Source: Pyxidicoccus xibeiensis
GTDB taxonomy: Bacteria; Myxococcota; Myxococcia; Myxococcales; Myxococcaceae
Direction: 5' to 3'
DNA: 64,000 nucleotides
NCBI RefSeq assembly: GCF_024198175.1
Contig: NZ_JAJVKV010000007.1
Coordinates: forward strand, 1-64,000
The position numbers and the translations under genes are program-made. The first letter of the stretch is position 1. Every line of letters starts with the position of its first letter. A model generated the notes under the pieces. The model saw only the letters and a program-made list of their open reading frames with translations, had not been told where the DNA came from and did no database searches. Below, one piece after another: positions 15,864 to 23,879 of this stretch.

Positions 15864-16067
15864 CTAGTTGTCGGTCGCGTCCTCGATCTTGTCGCCGGCC
15901 TCCTCGGCCGCCTCCTCCACCTTGTCGCCGGCATTCTCGGCCGCGTCCTCGGTCTTGTCCGCGGCGCGCTCCACGTCGCTCTTGGCGCTCTCCTTGGTGT
16001 TGCGGTGGCAGCCCACGCCCAGCACCAGGGCCCCCAGCGTCACGGCCAGCAGCGTCTTGCTCGTCAT
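15864..16067 (-). CDS. Small lipoprotein with amphipathic helical repeats
   Basis: This 67-residue protein has a lipoprotein signal (MTSKTLLAVTLGALVLGVGC). The mature part is a run of near repeats such as ADKTEDAAENAGDKVEEAAEEAGDK, written here as the recurring elements D-K-x-E-x-A and A-G-D-K. This predicts one long charged amphipathic helix resembling LEA/YtxH-type stress peptides. AAGGAG lies eight bases before the ATG. Such small helical lipoproteins coat or link the envelope; function is unproven. The 182 bp between it and the HAD gene holds nothing I recognise. Confidence 0.8.
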   Translation of the reverse strand: MTSKTLLAVTLGALVLGVGCHRNTKESAKSDVERAADKTEDAAENAGDKVEEAAEEAGDKIEDATDN

Positions 16068-16141
16068 TCCAGCTCCTTGTGTTCCGCCCGGGCCAGGAAG
16101 GCCCAGGGTTGGAAAGTGGGCGGGAAGATAGGCACGGCATC

Positions 16142-16173
16142 CCAGGTGCCAAGGGCCTTCGGCCCGGCCCTGG
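16142..16173 (-). terminator. Nested hairpin, terminator candidate
   Basis: GGGCC-TTC-GGCCC (16153-16165) is nested inside CCAGG/CCTGG (16142-16146 and 16169-16173), just downstream of the MBL hydrolase gene on the minus strand. Confidence 0.4.
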
Positions 16174-16199
16174 CGCGTTGCAGGCTGTAGCGCGGGACG

Positions 16200-17183
16200 C
16201 TACCGGGCCTTCACGCAGCCGGGGGCGCCGCCGAAGAACTCCTCCCACGCGTCGCGGTCATGCGCCGGGAGGAAGTGCAGCTCGGGAGCCAGCACGTGGA
16301 GCTGCGCGAGCCGGGCCACCGAGGCGCCCGCCGTGTCCGGGTCCGTGTCCGTGAAGAGCTGGAGCACCGTGCTCTTGGGCAGGCGCCGCTCGATGGACTC
16401 CGTGAGGCTGACGGTGTCGCCCACGTGCACCAGCCGCCGCGTGGGCGACAGGTTCACGAAGGTGGCGATGCTGCCCGGGGTGTGCCCCGGAAGCCGCGCC
16501 ACCACCACCACGCCGTCTCCGAAGACGTCGAAGCTCTCGCCGAAGTTCTCGTACGGCTTCGGCTGGAAGGCCATCGCCGTCATCCGCCCCTCCACCGCCT
16601 GGGCGTGCTCCGGGTAGACCTCCTTCCGATGCCGCCAGTCCCGGATGAGCGCCTCCTCTTCGGGCGACACCAGCACGGGCACCTGCCGCAGCTCCACCAT
16701 GCCGCCCAGGTGGTCCAGGTGCGCATGGGACGGGATGAACCACTTCAGCCCCTCGGGCGTGGCCCCGACTCGCTGGAGCGCCGCGGACAGCGGCGTCTCG
16801 TCGCGCGTCCCCCTCAGGGCCATGCTGTTGAAGAAGCGCTGGAGCGGCGGCCTGCGCTGGATTTCCTCACGCACGTTCGGGCTGTAGCCCGCGTCGATGA
16901 GCACGTCGCCCTCGGGATGCCGCACCAGCAGGCCGGAGGCCGTGTTCTTCCACGTCTTCGTGCGGGTGAGGCCCGCCGTGCCGAGCTGGCCCCACACGTC
17001 ACTGCGCGACAGCTCCAGCCAGCACACCTCCACCGGAGGCAGCGCCGACAGGTCTGGCGCGGCGCGCGCGGTCTCCGGCGCGGGAGGCAGCTCCGCCGTC
17101 AGCAGCTTCCCCACCCCCGTGAGCAGGGCCGCCAGCACGAGCAGCCCCACGATGCGTCCCCAGCGCAGCCTGACCTTCGCCAT
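16200..17183 (-). CDS. Membrane-anchored metallo-beta-lactamase-fold hydrolase
   Basis: The 327-residue protein begins with an N-terminal hydrophobic helix (IVGLLVLAALLTGVGKLL), probably an uncleaved anchor or signal peptide, so the catalytic part faces the periplasm. The MBL core shows HAHLDHLGG (two-metal site), LPGHTPGS, HVGDTVSL and a late AHD block. The layout is that of the AHL-lactonase/hydroxyacylglutathione hydrolase branch. Substrate may be a lactone or thioester; quorum-signal destruction is possible but unproven. Downstream in the same direction lie the small lipoprotein and HAD genes, separated by a candidate terminator. Confidence 0.88.
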   Translation of the reverse strand: MAKVRLRWGRIVGLLVLAALLTGVGKLLTAELPPAPETARAAPDLSALPPVEVCWLELSRSDVWGQLGTAGLTRTKTWKNTASGLLVRHPEGDVLIDAGYSPNVREEIQRRPPLQRFFNSMALRGTRDETPLSAALQRVGATPEGLKWFIPSHAHLDHLGGMVELRQVPVLVSPEEEALIRDWRHRKEVYPEHAQAVEGRMTAMAFQPKPYENFGESFDVFGDGVVVVARLPGHTPGSIATFVNLSPTRRLVHVGDTVSLTESIERRLPKSTVLQLFTDTDPDTAGASVARLAQLHVLAPELHFLPAHDRDAWEEFFGGAPGCVKAR

Positions 17184-17207
17184 GCCCCGTACCTACCACG
17201 CCCGCCG

Positions 17208-20200
17208 TCACTCCGTGGCGAGCCCCGGGGAAGCACCGGCGCCCAGCTCCAGCATGAGCGGGCGCTGCATGGCCTCCAGGAAGCGCAGCGCCCCACGCAG
17301 GTCGGACGAGGCGGACTCCGGCGGTGCGCAGCGGGCCCGCTCCATGCGCTTGCGCGCCAGCTCGAGGAACTGCTGTGCCCGAGGCAGATCCACCGGCACC
17401 GAGAGGGCCTCCGCCACGTCCACCGCCGCGCGCAGCAGCGACGTCAGCTCGCGCAGCACCGCGTCCTCCCGCAGCTCGGGCGCGCCCTCCAACACCACGA
17501 AGGTCGCCTCGGACGCGGCCGGGTCTCCCAGGAAGGCCTCCACCGCGGCCCGGTGCACGGCGAAGCGCAGCGCCTGCGCGCGTGACACCTTGCCCAGCCC
17601 CGTCACCGCCTCCGACAGCCGCGCCCAGGCGTCCTCCAGCGCGCCGAGCGCCAGCTCCGCGCGTCCCAGCTCGCCCAGCGCCGTGCCCTCCAGCAGCCGC
17701 TGCCCCAGCTGACGCCCCATGCGGCCCGCCGCCAGCAGGTGCTCGCACGCGTCCTGCGGCCGGCCCTCCTCCAGCAGGAAGCAGCCCAGGTTGAGGCGCG
17801 CCAGCGCATGCCCCGCCCGGTCACCCACGCTGGCCGCGCGAGTCATCGCCTCCTCCAGCAGCACCAGCGCCTCCCGCGCGCGGCCCGCGTCACCAATGGC
17901 CACCGCGCAGTTGGTGATGAAGCCCACCTCGAACGTCACGTCTCCCACGTCGCGGAACAGCACCTGCGCGGCGCGCAGGTGGGGGATGGCCGACTCCGCG
18001 CCACACCGCGCCTGCTCCACGAGCCCCAGGTTCCCCACCGCGTAGGCCTCCAGCCACGCGTCGTCCCCCGACGGCAGCCGCCCCGCCTCCCGCACCAGCG
18101 CCCAGGCGCGCTGCACGTCCCCCTCGTGGCGGGCGACGATGGACAGGTCCACCAGCACGCGCTTCTCCCCCGCCACCGCCTCCTGCACCCGCAGCGCGGA
18201 GCGGGCGCCCTCCAGGTCCCTGCGCGCCGAGTCCAGGTGTCCCGCCTCCAGGAACACACGCCCGCGCACGGCCAGCGCCTCGGCGGCCAGCAGCGGCGCC
18301 ACGGCGACGTTGCCCGCCATCATCAGCGCCGAGTCCAGCCGCGTCAGCAGCAGGCTCACCGGCCCGCGCGTGACGACCTCCGGCTCCAGCGCCACCAGCG
18401 CCTCCAGCGCCCGCTCCACCGAGCGCGCCGTCGCGGGCGACACCGCCAGCGCGTTGTCACACGCGCCCAGGAGGTTCTCCCGCTCCAGCGCCAGGCGGCG
18501 CAGCGCCCCTGCCCCGCCAGGGCTCCGCACCTGCTCGCGCAGCCCGCGGGCCAGCGCCAGGTACCAGTCCGCGTGCCGCTCCGCGAGCGCCTCCTCCCCT
18601 CCCACCTCCGGCAGCTTCGCGGCGGCGTACTGGCGGATGCTCTCGTACTGCCCCAGCCGGGGCTCCGCGCCGGGCTCCTCCGTCTCCAGCAGCCGCAGCA
18701 GCGACTTGGAGCGCAGCGACTGGAGCACGTCCAGCACGTCCGGCGCATCCGGAGGAAGCGCCAGCACCGCCTCCGCCGCCTCCAGCGTGAAGCCGCCCCG
18801 GAACACCGAGCACTGCGCCAGCGCGGCGCGCTCGGCCGGCTCCAGCAGGTTCCAGGACCAGTCGATGGCGCCTCGCAGCGTGGCCTGCCGTGCGCTGGCG
18901 TCCCGCCGGCCTCCGCGCAGCAGCTCGAAGCGGCGCGGCAGCCGCTCGCGCAGCTGGCTCACGCTCAGCAGGCCCATGCGCGCCGCCGCCAGCTCTATCG
19001 CCAGGGCGATTCCGTCCAGCTGGCGCACGATGTCCGCCACCCGCGGCGCGTCCTCCGCCGTCAGCTCGAACTCACCCCGCGCCTCGCGTGCCCGCTGCAC
19101 GAACAGGCGCACCGCATCCGAGCGCGCAATCTCCTCCAGCCGCGACGCCCCCTCCTCCGGCACCGCCAGCGGCGTCAGGTCCAGCAGGCGCTCCCCCGGC
19201 AGGCGCAGCGCCTCGCGCGAGGTGGTGACGAAGCGCGCCCGAGGCGCCAGCGCCATCCACCGCCCCACCGTGGCCGGCACGTGCCGCACCGCCTGCTCCA
19301 GGTTGTCGAGGATGACGAGCACGTCACCGCAGTCCCCCAGCGCGCGCCCCAGCCGCTCCACCGGCTCCGTGGGGTCTGCGTCCCGCCGCAGCGCCACGCC
19401 CAGCGCCTGGCCCACCGCGTGGCAGAGCGCGTCCGCCGTCTGCGCCTCCGCCAGCTCGCACAGCCAGACGCCGCCCTCCCAGGCCCCGGACTCCAGCTCC
19501 AGCGCGCCGAAGTGCGTGGCCAGCCGCGTCTTGCCCATGCCGCCCGGCCCCAGCACGGTGACGAGCCGCGCGCCCTCCGTGAACCAGCGCCGCAGCGTGC
19601 CCAGCTCCGCGCTCCGGCCCACCAGCCCCTCGCGCGCCACGGGCACGTTGCCCTGCCTGTCACGCGGCGCCCGGGGCGCGCCGAAGCGCCGGTCCACCAG
19701 CGACGCAGGCAGCACCTCCACCAGCGCCACCGCGTCGTCGATGCCCTTCAGCCGGAACGCCCCCAGCGGACGCACCGCGGGCCGCCCCAGCGCCTCCACC
19801 GCCAGCGCGGCCTGGGCCCACGCCCCGCCGCTCACCAGCACCTGCCCGCCATGGCCCGCCGACGTCACCCGCGACGCCACGTTCACCATGCGGCCCAGGT
19901 AGTCCATCCGGCCGGTGCGCTCGTCGACGCGGCACTCGGGCTCGCCCACGTGCACGCCCATGCGCACGCGCAGCCCGCGGTGCAGGAGCCCGCGAGGGCC
20001 CTGCTCCTCCGCCGCCTCCGGCTGCGCCAGGATTTCCGCCGGCCAGGGCGCGCGCAGCAGCGCTTCCTGCGCCTCCAGGCACCAGCGCAGCGCCTCCAGC
20101 ACCGTGGGGAAGGCCACCATGAAGGAGTCGCCCTGCGTCTTCACCTCATAGCCGCGGCCTCCGGCCAGCAGCGTGCGCAGCACCCGGTCATGCACCTCCA

Positions 20201-20393
20201 GCGCGGCGCGCATGCTTCCACCGCACCGCTCCCACAGGCGCGTGGAGCCCTGCACGTCGGTGAAGACGAGCGCCACCGTGCCGCTGGGAGGCGCGGCCAG
20301 CCGCGAGTCGTCCGCCGCGGGGGGCTCATGGCCGGAGAGGACCCTCGCGGTGCCCGCCACGGGAAGTGCCAGCAATTGCAAGACATCACCCAT
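17208..20393 (-). CDS. Class III nucleotide cyclase fused to STAND ATPase and TPR-like repeats
   Basis: The protein has 1061 residues. The class III cyclase domain spans about 35-235, with FTDVQGSTRLWE and QGDSFMVAFP supplying both metal-binding Asp residues and NVASRV the transition-state Asn/Arg, so it should be active. A STAND/NB-ARC ATPase follows (about 255-560), with Walker A GPGGMGKTRL and Walker B VLVILDNLE, and the LRGAIDWSWNLL block typical of AfsR/LuxR-type regulators. The remaining about 450 residues are helical repeats of TPR type. No DNA-binding domain is present. It likely makes cAMP or cGMP under control of nucleotide-driven oligomerisation and ligand sensing by the repeats. 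Stop is 24 bp from the MBL gene start. Confidence 0.92.
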   Translation of the reverse strand: MGDVLQLLALPVAGTARVLSGHEPPAADDSRLAAPPSGTVALVFTDVQGSTRLWERCGGSMRAALEVHDRVLRTLLAGGRGYEVKTQGDSFMVAFPTVLEALRWCLEAQEALLRAPWPAEILAQPEAAEEQGPRGLLHRGLRVRMGVHVGEPECRVDERTGRMDYLGRMVNVASRVTSAGHGGQVLVSGGAWAQAALAVEALGRPAVRPLGAFRLKGIDDAVALVEVLPASLVDRRFGAPRAPRDRQGNVPVAREGLVGRSAELGTLRRWFTEGARLVTVLGPGGMGKTRLATHFGALELESGAWEGGVWLCELAEAQTADALCHAVGQALGVALRRDADPTEPVERLGRALGDCGDVLVILDNLEQAVRHVPATVGRWMALAPRARFVTTSREALRLPGERLLDLTPLAVPEEGASRLEEIARSDAVRLFVQRAREARGEFELTAEDAPRVADIVRQLDGIALAIELAAARMGLLSVSQLRERLPRRFELLRGGRRDASARQATLRGAIDWSWNLLEPAERAALAQCSVFRGGFTLEAAEAVLALPPDAPDVLDVLQSLRSKSLLRLLETEEPGAEPRLGQYESIRQYAAAKLPEVGGEEALAERHADWYLALARGLREQVRSPGGAGALRRLALERENLLGACDNALAVSPATARSVERALEALVALEPEVVTRGPVSLLLTRLDSALMMAGNVAVAPLLAAEALAVRGRVFLEAGHLDSARRDLEGARSALRVQEAVAGEKRVLVDLSIVARHEGDVQRAWALVREAGRLPSGDDAWLEAYAVGNLGLVEQARCGAESAIPHLRAAQVLFRDVGDVTFEVGFITNCAVAIGDAGRAREALVLLEEAMTRAASVGDRAGHALARLNLGCFLLEEGRPQDACEHLLAAGRMGRQLGQRLLEGTALGELGRAELALGALEDAWARLSEAVTGLGKVSRAQALRFAVHRAAVEAFLGDPAASEATFVVLEGAPELREDAVLRELTSLLRAAVDVAEALSVPVDLPRAQQFLELARKRMERARCAPPESASSDLRGALRFLEAMQRPLMLELGAGASPGLATE

Positions 20394-20897
20394 CGCCCGC
20401 TCTCACTTCGCCAGTCGGAGGCCCCCGAGCCAGACAGGCAGCGCCGCGGCTGCCTCGTCACATCCCCTGGATGTGCCGGCCCTCATGCGGCAGATCTGAC
20501 CATGTGACTCCCACGTCGCCCATCGGGGACGGGGGCATGCGTGCGGCGCTGACAGCAGCAGCATCCGGCAACGGACGGATGCGCGAGGCAGCGTCCGCAA
20601 CGTCACGCGCCAACTGCCCCGCGATGCGAGGGGGCGATGCCCACGTACGTTCACGCGAGTCGCGCGGGCCCCAGTGGAGGAACATCCATTGCGGGACGGA
20701 TGCACACACTTCGTCCGCGGCGGGACGGCGCCAATGTCGGCGAGTGGGAACACCCACAATGTCCCCGACTTCCACAGACGCAGCGCCGGTGCAACTTTCC
20801 CATGGAGGCCACCGCCATCACGCCAGCGCTCCTCGCGTGACCTCCACGGACGCCATGGGCCGCGAGCCGTGCCCCGATGCCTGAACCCGAGGAGCCG
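20394..20897. promoter_or_regulatory. Long divergent intergenic region
   Basis: This 504-bp gap separates the cyclase gene (minus) from the first NGLSF lipoprotein (plus). I find no frame with convincing coding character. A small GTGGG-AACA-CCCAC hairpin lies at 20744-20757. The region should hold both promoters, but no boxes are clear enough to name. Confidence 0.35.
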
Positions 20898-21842
20898 ATG
20901 AACCAAGGACCGTCGAACACGAAGTACCACGCGCTCACCCGCGCACTGCTGGCCACCTTGCCGCTGCTGCTCCCCCTGGCCTGCGGGCCCGTCGACGTGG
21001 AGCCGGAGGCTTCGGCGCTCGCCCAGGGGAAGCAGGCGGAGGAGACCGAGAACGGGCTGTCCTTCAATGGGCTGTCGTTCAATGGCCTGTCGTTCAATGG
21101 CCTGTCGTTCAACGGCCTGTCGTTCAATGGCCTGCCTCCGGCCTCGTTCAATGACTGGTTCCAGGCGTCGCCTTCGATGGCCAACCTGGTGATGCGCTAT
21201 GTGATTCATTGCGCGGTACCCGCGGGCGAGACGCGCGCGTATACGGTCCCCTTCACCGGGCAGCAGTTCACCTGGTCCGGAGGGCTGGGGCTGGCGCCGG
21301 GCTGGGCCTCCGGCAGCCCGGCCACGGAGGCGGAGGAGCAGGTGGTGTCCGCGTGCCTTGCGGCGCACGCCAACCGGCTCACCGTGTCCGTGCCCATCTC
21401 CGTGCTGGGCCGCGGCGCGACGGGCGTCCCCATCCCCTTCACGGAGCAGGAGCTGGCCACGCACTCCCGGCGGGAGTCCTGCTTCTTCGGGAACGCCTTC
21501 CGAGGCCAGGGGCTCTTCGTGGCCGCCGAGCGTGAGCCGCTGGGGCCGGGCGAGAGCAGTTCCCGTGCCTGCGGCGGACTGCTGTATGGCGGCGGTGAGG
21601 GCAGCTCCTCCTGCGCGCCCATGGTGTACGCCGGCGCGTGCACCTCGCAGTGTGACCTGGACTCCTCCGGGACGTACTTCGTGGCCTGCCGGCGCAACGG
21701 CATCACCTACCGCCCCCTCACCACCCGGCTCCGCCCGACGAGCATCAACAGCTGTGGAGACGGCGTGTGCCAGGCCACGGAGAAGTGCGGCACCTCTTCC
21801 CGGCACGACAGCTGCGGGCTGGACTGCGGTCAGTGCCCCTGA
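20898..21842 (+). CDS. Lipoprotein with tandem NGLSF repeats, copy 1
   Basis: A lipoprotein signal (hydrophobic run then LACGPVD) leads to a short linker and five NGLSF pentapeptides plus a partial one (residues about 52-81). A conserved domain of about 230 residues follows, with HCAVPAGE, WSGGLGLAPGWASGSPATEAE, VSACLAAHAN, VPISVLGRG and ESCFFGN, and many cysteines that should form disulfides outside the cytoplasm. It ends in CGDGVCQ...C...CGLDCGQCP, a motif also seen in extracellular Cys-rich modules. GAGGAG precedes the ATG at 20898. A paralogue lies 0.6 kb downstream in the opposite orientation. Function is unknown; it is an exported, disulfide-rich surface or periplasmic protein. Confidence 0.85.
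   Translation: MNQGPSNTKYHALTRALLATLPLLLPLACGPVDVEPEASALAQGKQAEETENGLSFNGLSFNGLSFNGLSFNGLSFNGLPPASFNDWFQASPSMANLVMRYVIHCAVPAGETRAYTVPFTGQQFTWSGGLGLAPGWASGSPATEAEEQVVSACLAAHANRLTVSVPISVLGRGATGVPIPFTEQELATHSRRESCFFGNAFRGQGLFVAAEREPLGPGESSSRACGGLLYGGGEGSSSCAPMVYAGACTSQCDLDSSGTYFVACRRNGITYRPLTTRLRPTSINSCGDGVCQATEKCGTSSRHDSCGLDCGQCP
21051..21140 (+). repeat. Six 15-bp tandem repeats encoding NGLSF
   Basis: Six units with the pattern AAYGGSCTGTCGTTC, the last diverged. Synonymous differences are few (AAT/AAC, GGG/GGC), which suggests recent expansion or gene-conversion-type homogenisation. Confidence 0.9.
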
Positions 21843-21884
21843 GGAACGCGGGCCACCCCGCCCGGCCGCCCTATACTCGGCCGG

Positions 21885-22451
21885 GTGAAGAGCTTCGCGC
21901 CGCGCCATCCGGTGGCCCTGCTGCTCGCCAGCGCGCTGGTGGTGCTGGTGGTGCTGCCACGCCTCATCGACACGCTCAAGCAAGGTGACGCGGCGCCGCT
22001 GGCCCCGGGCGTCCTGCTGGTGGCGCGGCCGGGCGGCGTGGGCGACACCTTCCACCAGACGGTGGTGCTGCTGCTGGAGGCCGGCGGAGCGCGTACGTGG
22101 GGGCTCGTCCTCAACCGCGCGCGGCTCCCCGGCGGTGGGCCGCTGCCGTCCGGCGTGGACCGCTGGGGCGGGCCCGTCCACCCCGAGCACCGGCTGACGG
22201 TGTGCCCCAGCGACGGGGCTCCCGGGCGGGCGCACCGCGTCCTCGACGGCCTGTCCTGGTACGAGGGCCCACGCGAGGGCGAAGCAGCAGGGGGCCCGGC
22301 GCTCACCTTCGCCGGGGTGGCGGCCTGGGCGCCCGGCCAGCTCGAGGAGGAGCTGGCCCGGGGCGCGTGGTGGGTGGTGGAGGCCGAGGCGCGGACCGTG
22401 TTCACCGCGCCCGACCTGCTGTGGGCGGAGCATGCCGCGCGGCGCCTGTGA
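21885..22451 (+). CDS. YqgE/AlgH-family (DUF179) protein with N-terminal membrane anchor
   Basis: The core matches the UPF0301/AlgH family: PGVLLVARPGGVGDTFHQTVVLLLEAG, then WGLVLNRA and WGGPVHPEH. Unusually, it is preceded by a hydrophobic helix (VALLLASALVVLVVLPRLI) that would anchor or export it; the standard family members I know are cytoplasmic and lack this. Translation begins at a GTG at 21885. A TATACT at 21872-21877 sits very close to the start, so either it is not the promoter or the transcript is nearly leaderless. It lies between two paralogous NGLSF lipoproteins. AlgH's biochemical role is poorly understood. Confidence 0.82.
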   Translation: MKSFAPRHPVALLLASALVVLVVLPRLIDTLKQGDAAPLAPGVLLVARPGGVGDTFHQTVVLLLEAGGARTWGLVLNRARLPGGGPLPSGVDRWGGPVHPEHRLTVCPSDGAPGRAHRVLDGLSWYEGPREGEAAGGPALTFAGVAAWAPGQLEEELARGAWWVVEAEARTVFTAPDLLWAEHAARRL

Positions 22452-22469
22452 GCGCGCCGCGCGCCGGGC

Positions 22470-23495
22470 TCAGCCGCAGGTGCCGCAGTCGTCCTTGCAG
22501 CTCAGGTGGTCGTTCCGCGCCCCGCACGCCTCGGTGGGCTGGCAGATGCCGTCGCCGCACTTGTAGAGGTTCCGCTTGTCCATCCGCGTGGTGAGGGCCT
22601 GGTACGTGACGCCATTCCAGGTGCAGGACGCGTAGAACGACTTCGACTCGTCCAGGACGCAGTGGGCGTCACACCGGCCGATGTAGACGAGTGGCGCGCA
22701 GCGGCGGCGGTTGAGCTCCTGGAACTCGGGCGGGTCCTCCGCACCGGCCTCCTCCTCGGACGCCTCGGCGTCCTTGTCGTCGCGGCTGGCCAGGACCGAG
22801 CAGGCCCGGGACGAGCTCTCGCGAGGCTTGAGCCGGCCCTTGTCCCGGCCCACGAAGGCGCCCTCGCCGCTGAAGAGGTTCCCGAAGAAGCAGGACTCCT
22901 TCCACTTGTACTGCTTCGCCTCCTCTTCCGTGACGGGAATGGCCACACCATCCGCCCGGCGGCCCAGCACGGAGATGGGCACCCGCATCCCGTACTTGTT
23001 GGCATGCGCCGTCAGGCACGCGGACACCACCTGCTGCTCCGCCTCCGTGGCCGCGCTGCCGGAAGCCCAGCCCGGCGCCAGCCCCAGCCCTCCGGCCCAG
23101 GCATGCGTCTGGCCCGTGGTGGCTTCCACGTAGGTGCGGACCTCGCCCTCCGGAACGGCGCAGTGGACGACGTAGCGCATCACCATGTCGGCCAGCGCCG
23201 GGTCCTGGCGAAACCAGGCCAGGAAGGCGCTGCTCGACAGGCCGTTGAAGGACAGGCCATTGAAGGACAACCCGTTGAACGACAGGCCATTGAAGGACAG
23301 CCCGTTGACGGAGAGCCCATTGCGGCTCTCCAGTGATTGCTCCGTGGTCTCCAGACCCGGGGGTGTGTCAGGGAGCGCTGCCGGTGGAGGCTCGGCGCTC
23401 TGACCGCAGGCCGCGCCGAACAACAGCACCGCGAGGCACAGCACCGCGCCTCGAATGATGCGGGGACGGAACACTTCCATTGCCATGAGGCTCAT
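22470..23495 (-). CDS. Lipoprotein with tandem NGLSF repeats, copy 2
   Basis: This is a 341-residue paralogue of the lipoprotein at 20898. A signal ending in LLFGAACGQ is followed by NGLSV then four NGLSF units and NGLSS (residues about 57-86), then the same disulfide-rich domain (HCAVPEGE, GGLGLAPGWASGSAATEAE, VPISVLGRR, ESCFFGN, SSSRAC, CAPLVYIGRCDAHC) and the CGDGICQ...CGTCG tail. Relative to copy 1 it has an extra acidic loop of about 25 residues (DDKDAEASEEEAGAEDPPE). GGAAGG lies three bases before the ATG at 23493-23495. Inverted relative to copy 1, with the AlgH gene between. Confidence 0.85.
   Translation of the reverse strand: MSLMAMEVFRPRIIRGAVLCLAVLLFGAACGQSAEPPPAALPDTPPGLETTEQSLESRNGLSVNGLSFNGLSFNGLSFNGLSFNGLSSSAFLAWFRQDPALADMVMRYVVHCAVPEGEVRTYVEATTGQTHAWAGGLGLAPGWASGSAATEAEQQVVSACLTAHANKYGMRVPISVLGRRADGVAIPVTEEEAKQYKWKESCFFGNLFSGEGAFVGRDKGRLKPRESSSRACSVLASRDDKDAEASEEEAGAEDPPEFQELNRRRCAPLVYIGRCDAHCVLDESKSFYASCTWNGVTYQALTTRMDKRNLYKCGDGICQPTEACGARNDHLSCKDDCGTCG
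23236..23325 (-). repeat. Six 15-bp tandem repeats encoding NGLS(F/V/S)
   Basis: Six 15-bp units in the second lipoprotein gene, near-identical in the centre and diverged at both ends, mirroring the array at 21051-21140. Confidence 0.88.
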
Positions 23496-23879
23496 GGACC
23501 TTCCTGGGAGGGTGGTGGTGGACACCGACCAGGGCGCGCCTCGCCCCGTCGGGAGGGCAGGTTTGAGCAGGCAGGCGCACCGGTGAGCCCCCGCCAGCCA
23601 GATTGCCCGAATGCTCCGCCTCCGAAGCCTGCCCTGCACTCCGGGCGGAGACCTCCATCCACGGCCGACACCGCCCACGTCGCGCGAAGAACAGGGGGTG
23701 TGGACAAAGGCTCGGTGGGAGACGTCCACGACCTGCACGGCGGGATGCACCCGCGCGCGCTCCTCCCGCAAGGGTCTTCCTGCGGACAGAAGGCCCCCTG
23801 CCCCGGCGCGGGTACGCCTTGGAGGATTCACGACAGTGACTACCTCTTCCAAACCCCCGTCGTCCCCACGTCCCCGCGC
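23496..23879. other. Divergent intergenic gap, no gene seen
   Basis: This 384-bp stretch lies between the NGLSF lipoprotein (minus) and the secreted protein (plus). Longer frames run through it, but their composition is not protein-like. It should carry promoters for both flanks. Confidence 0.35.
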
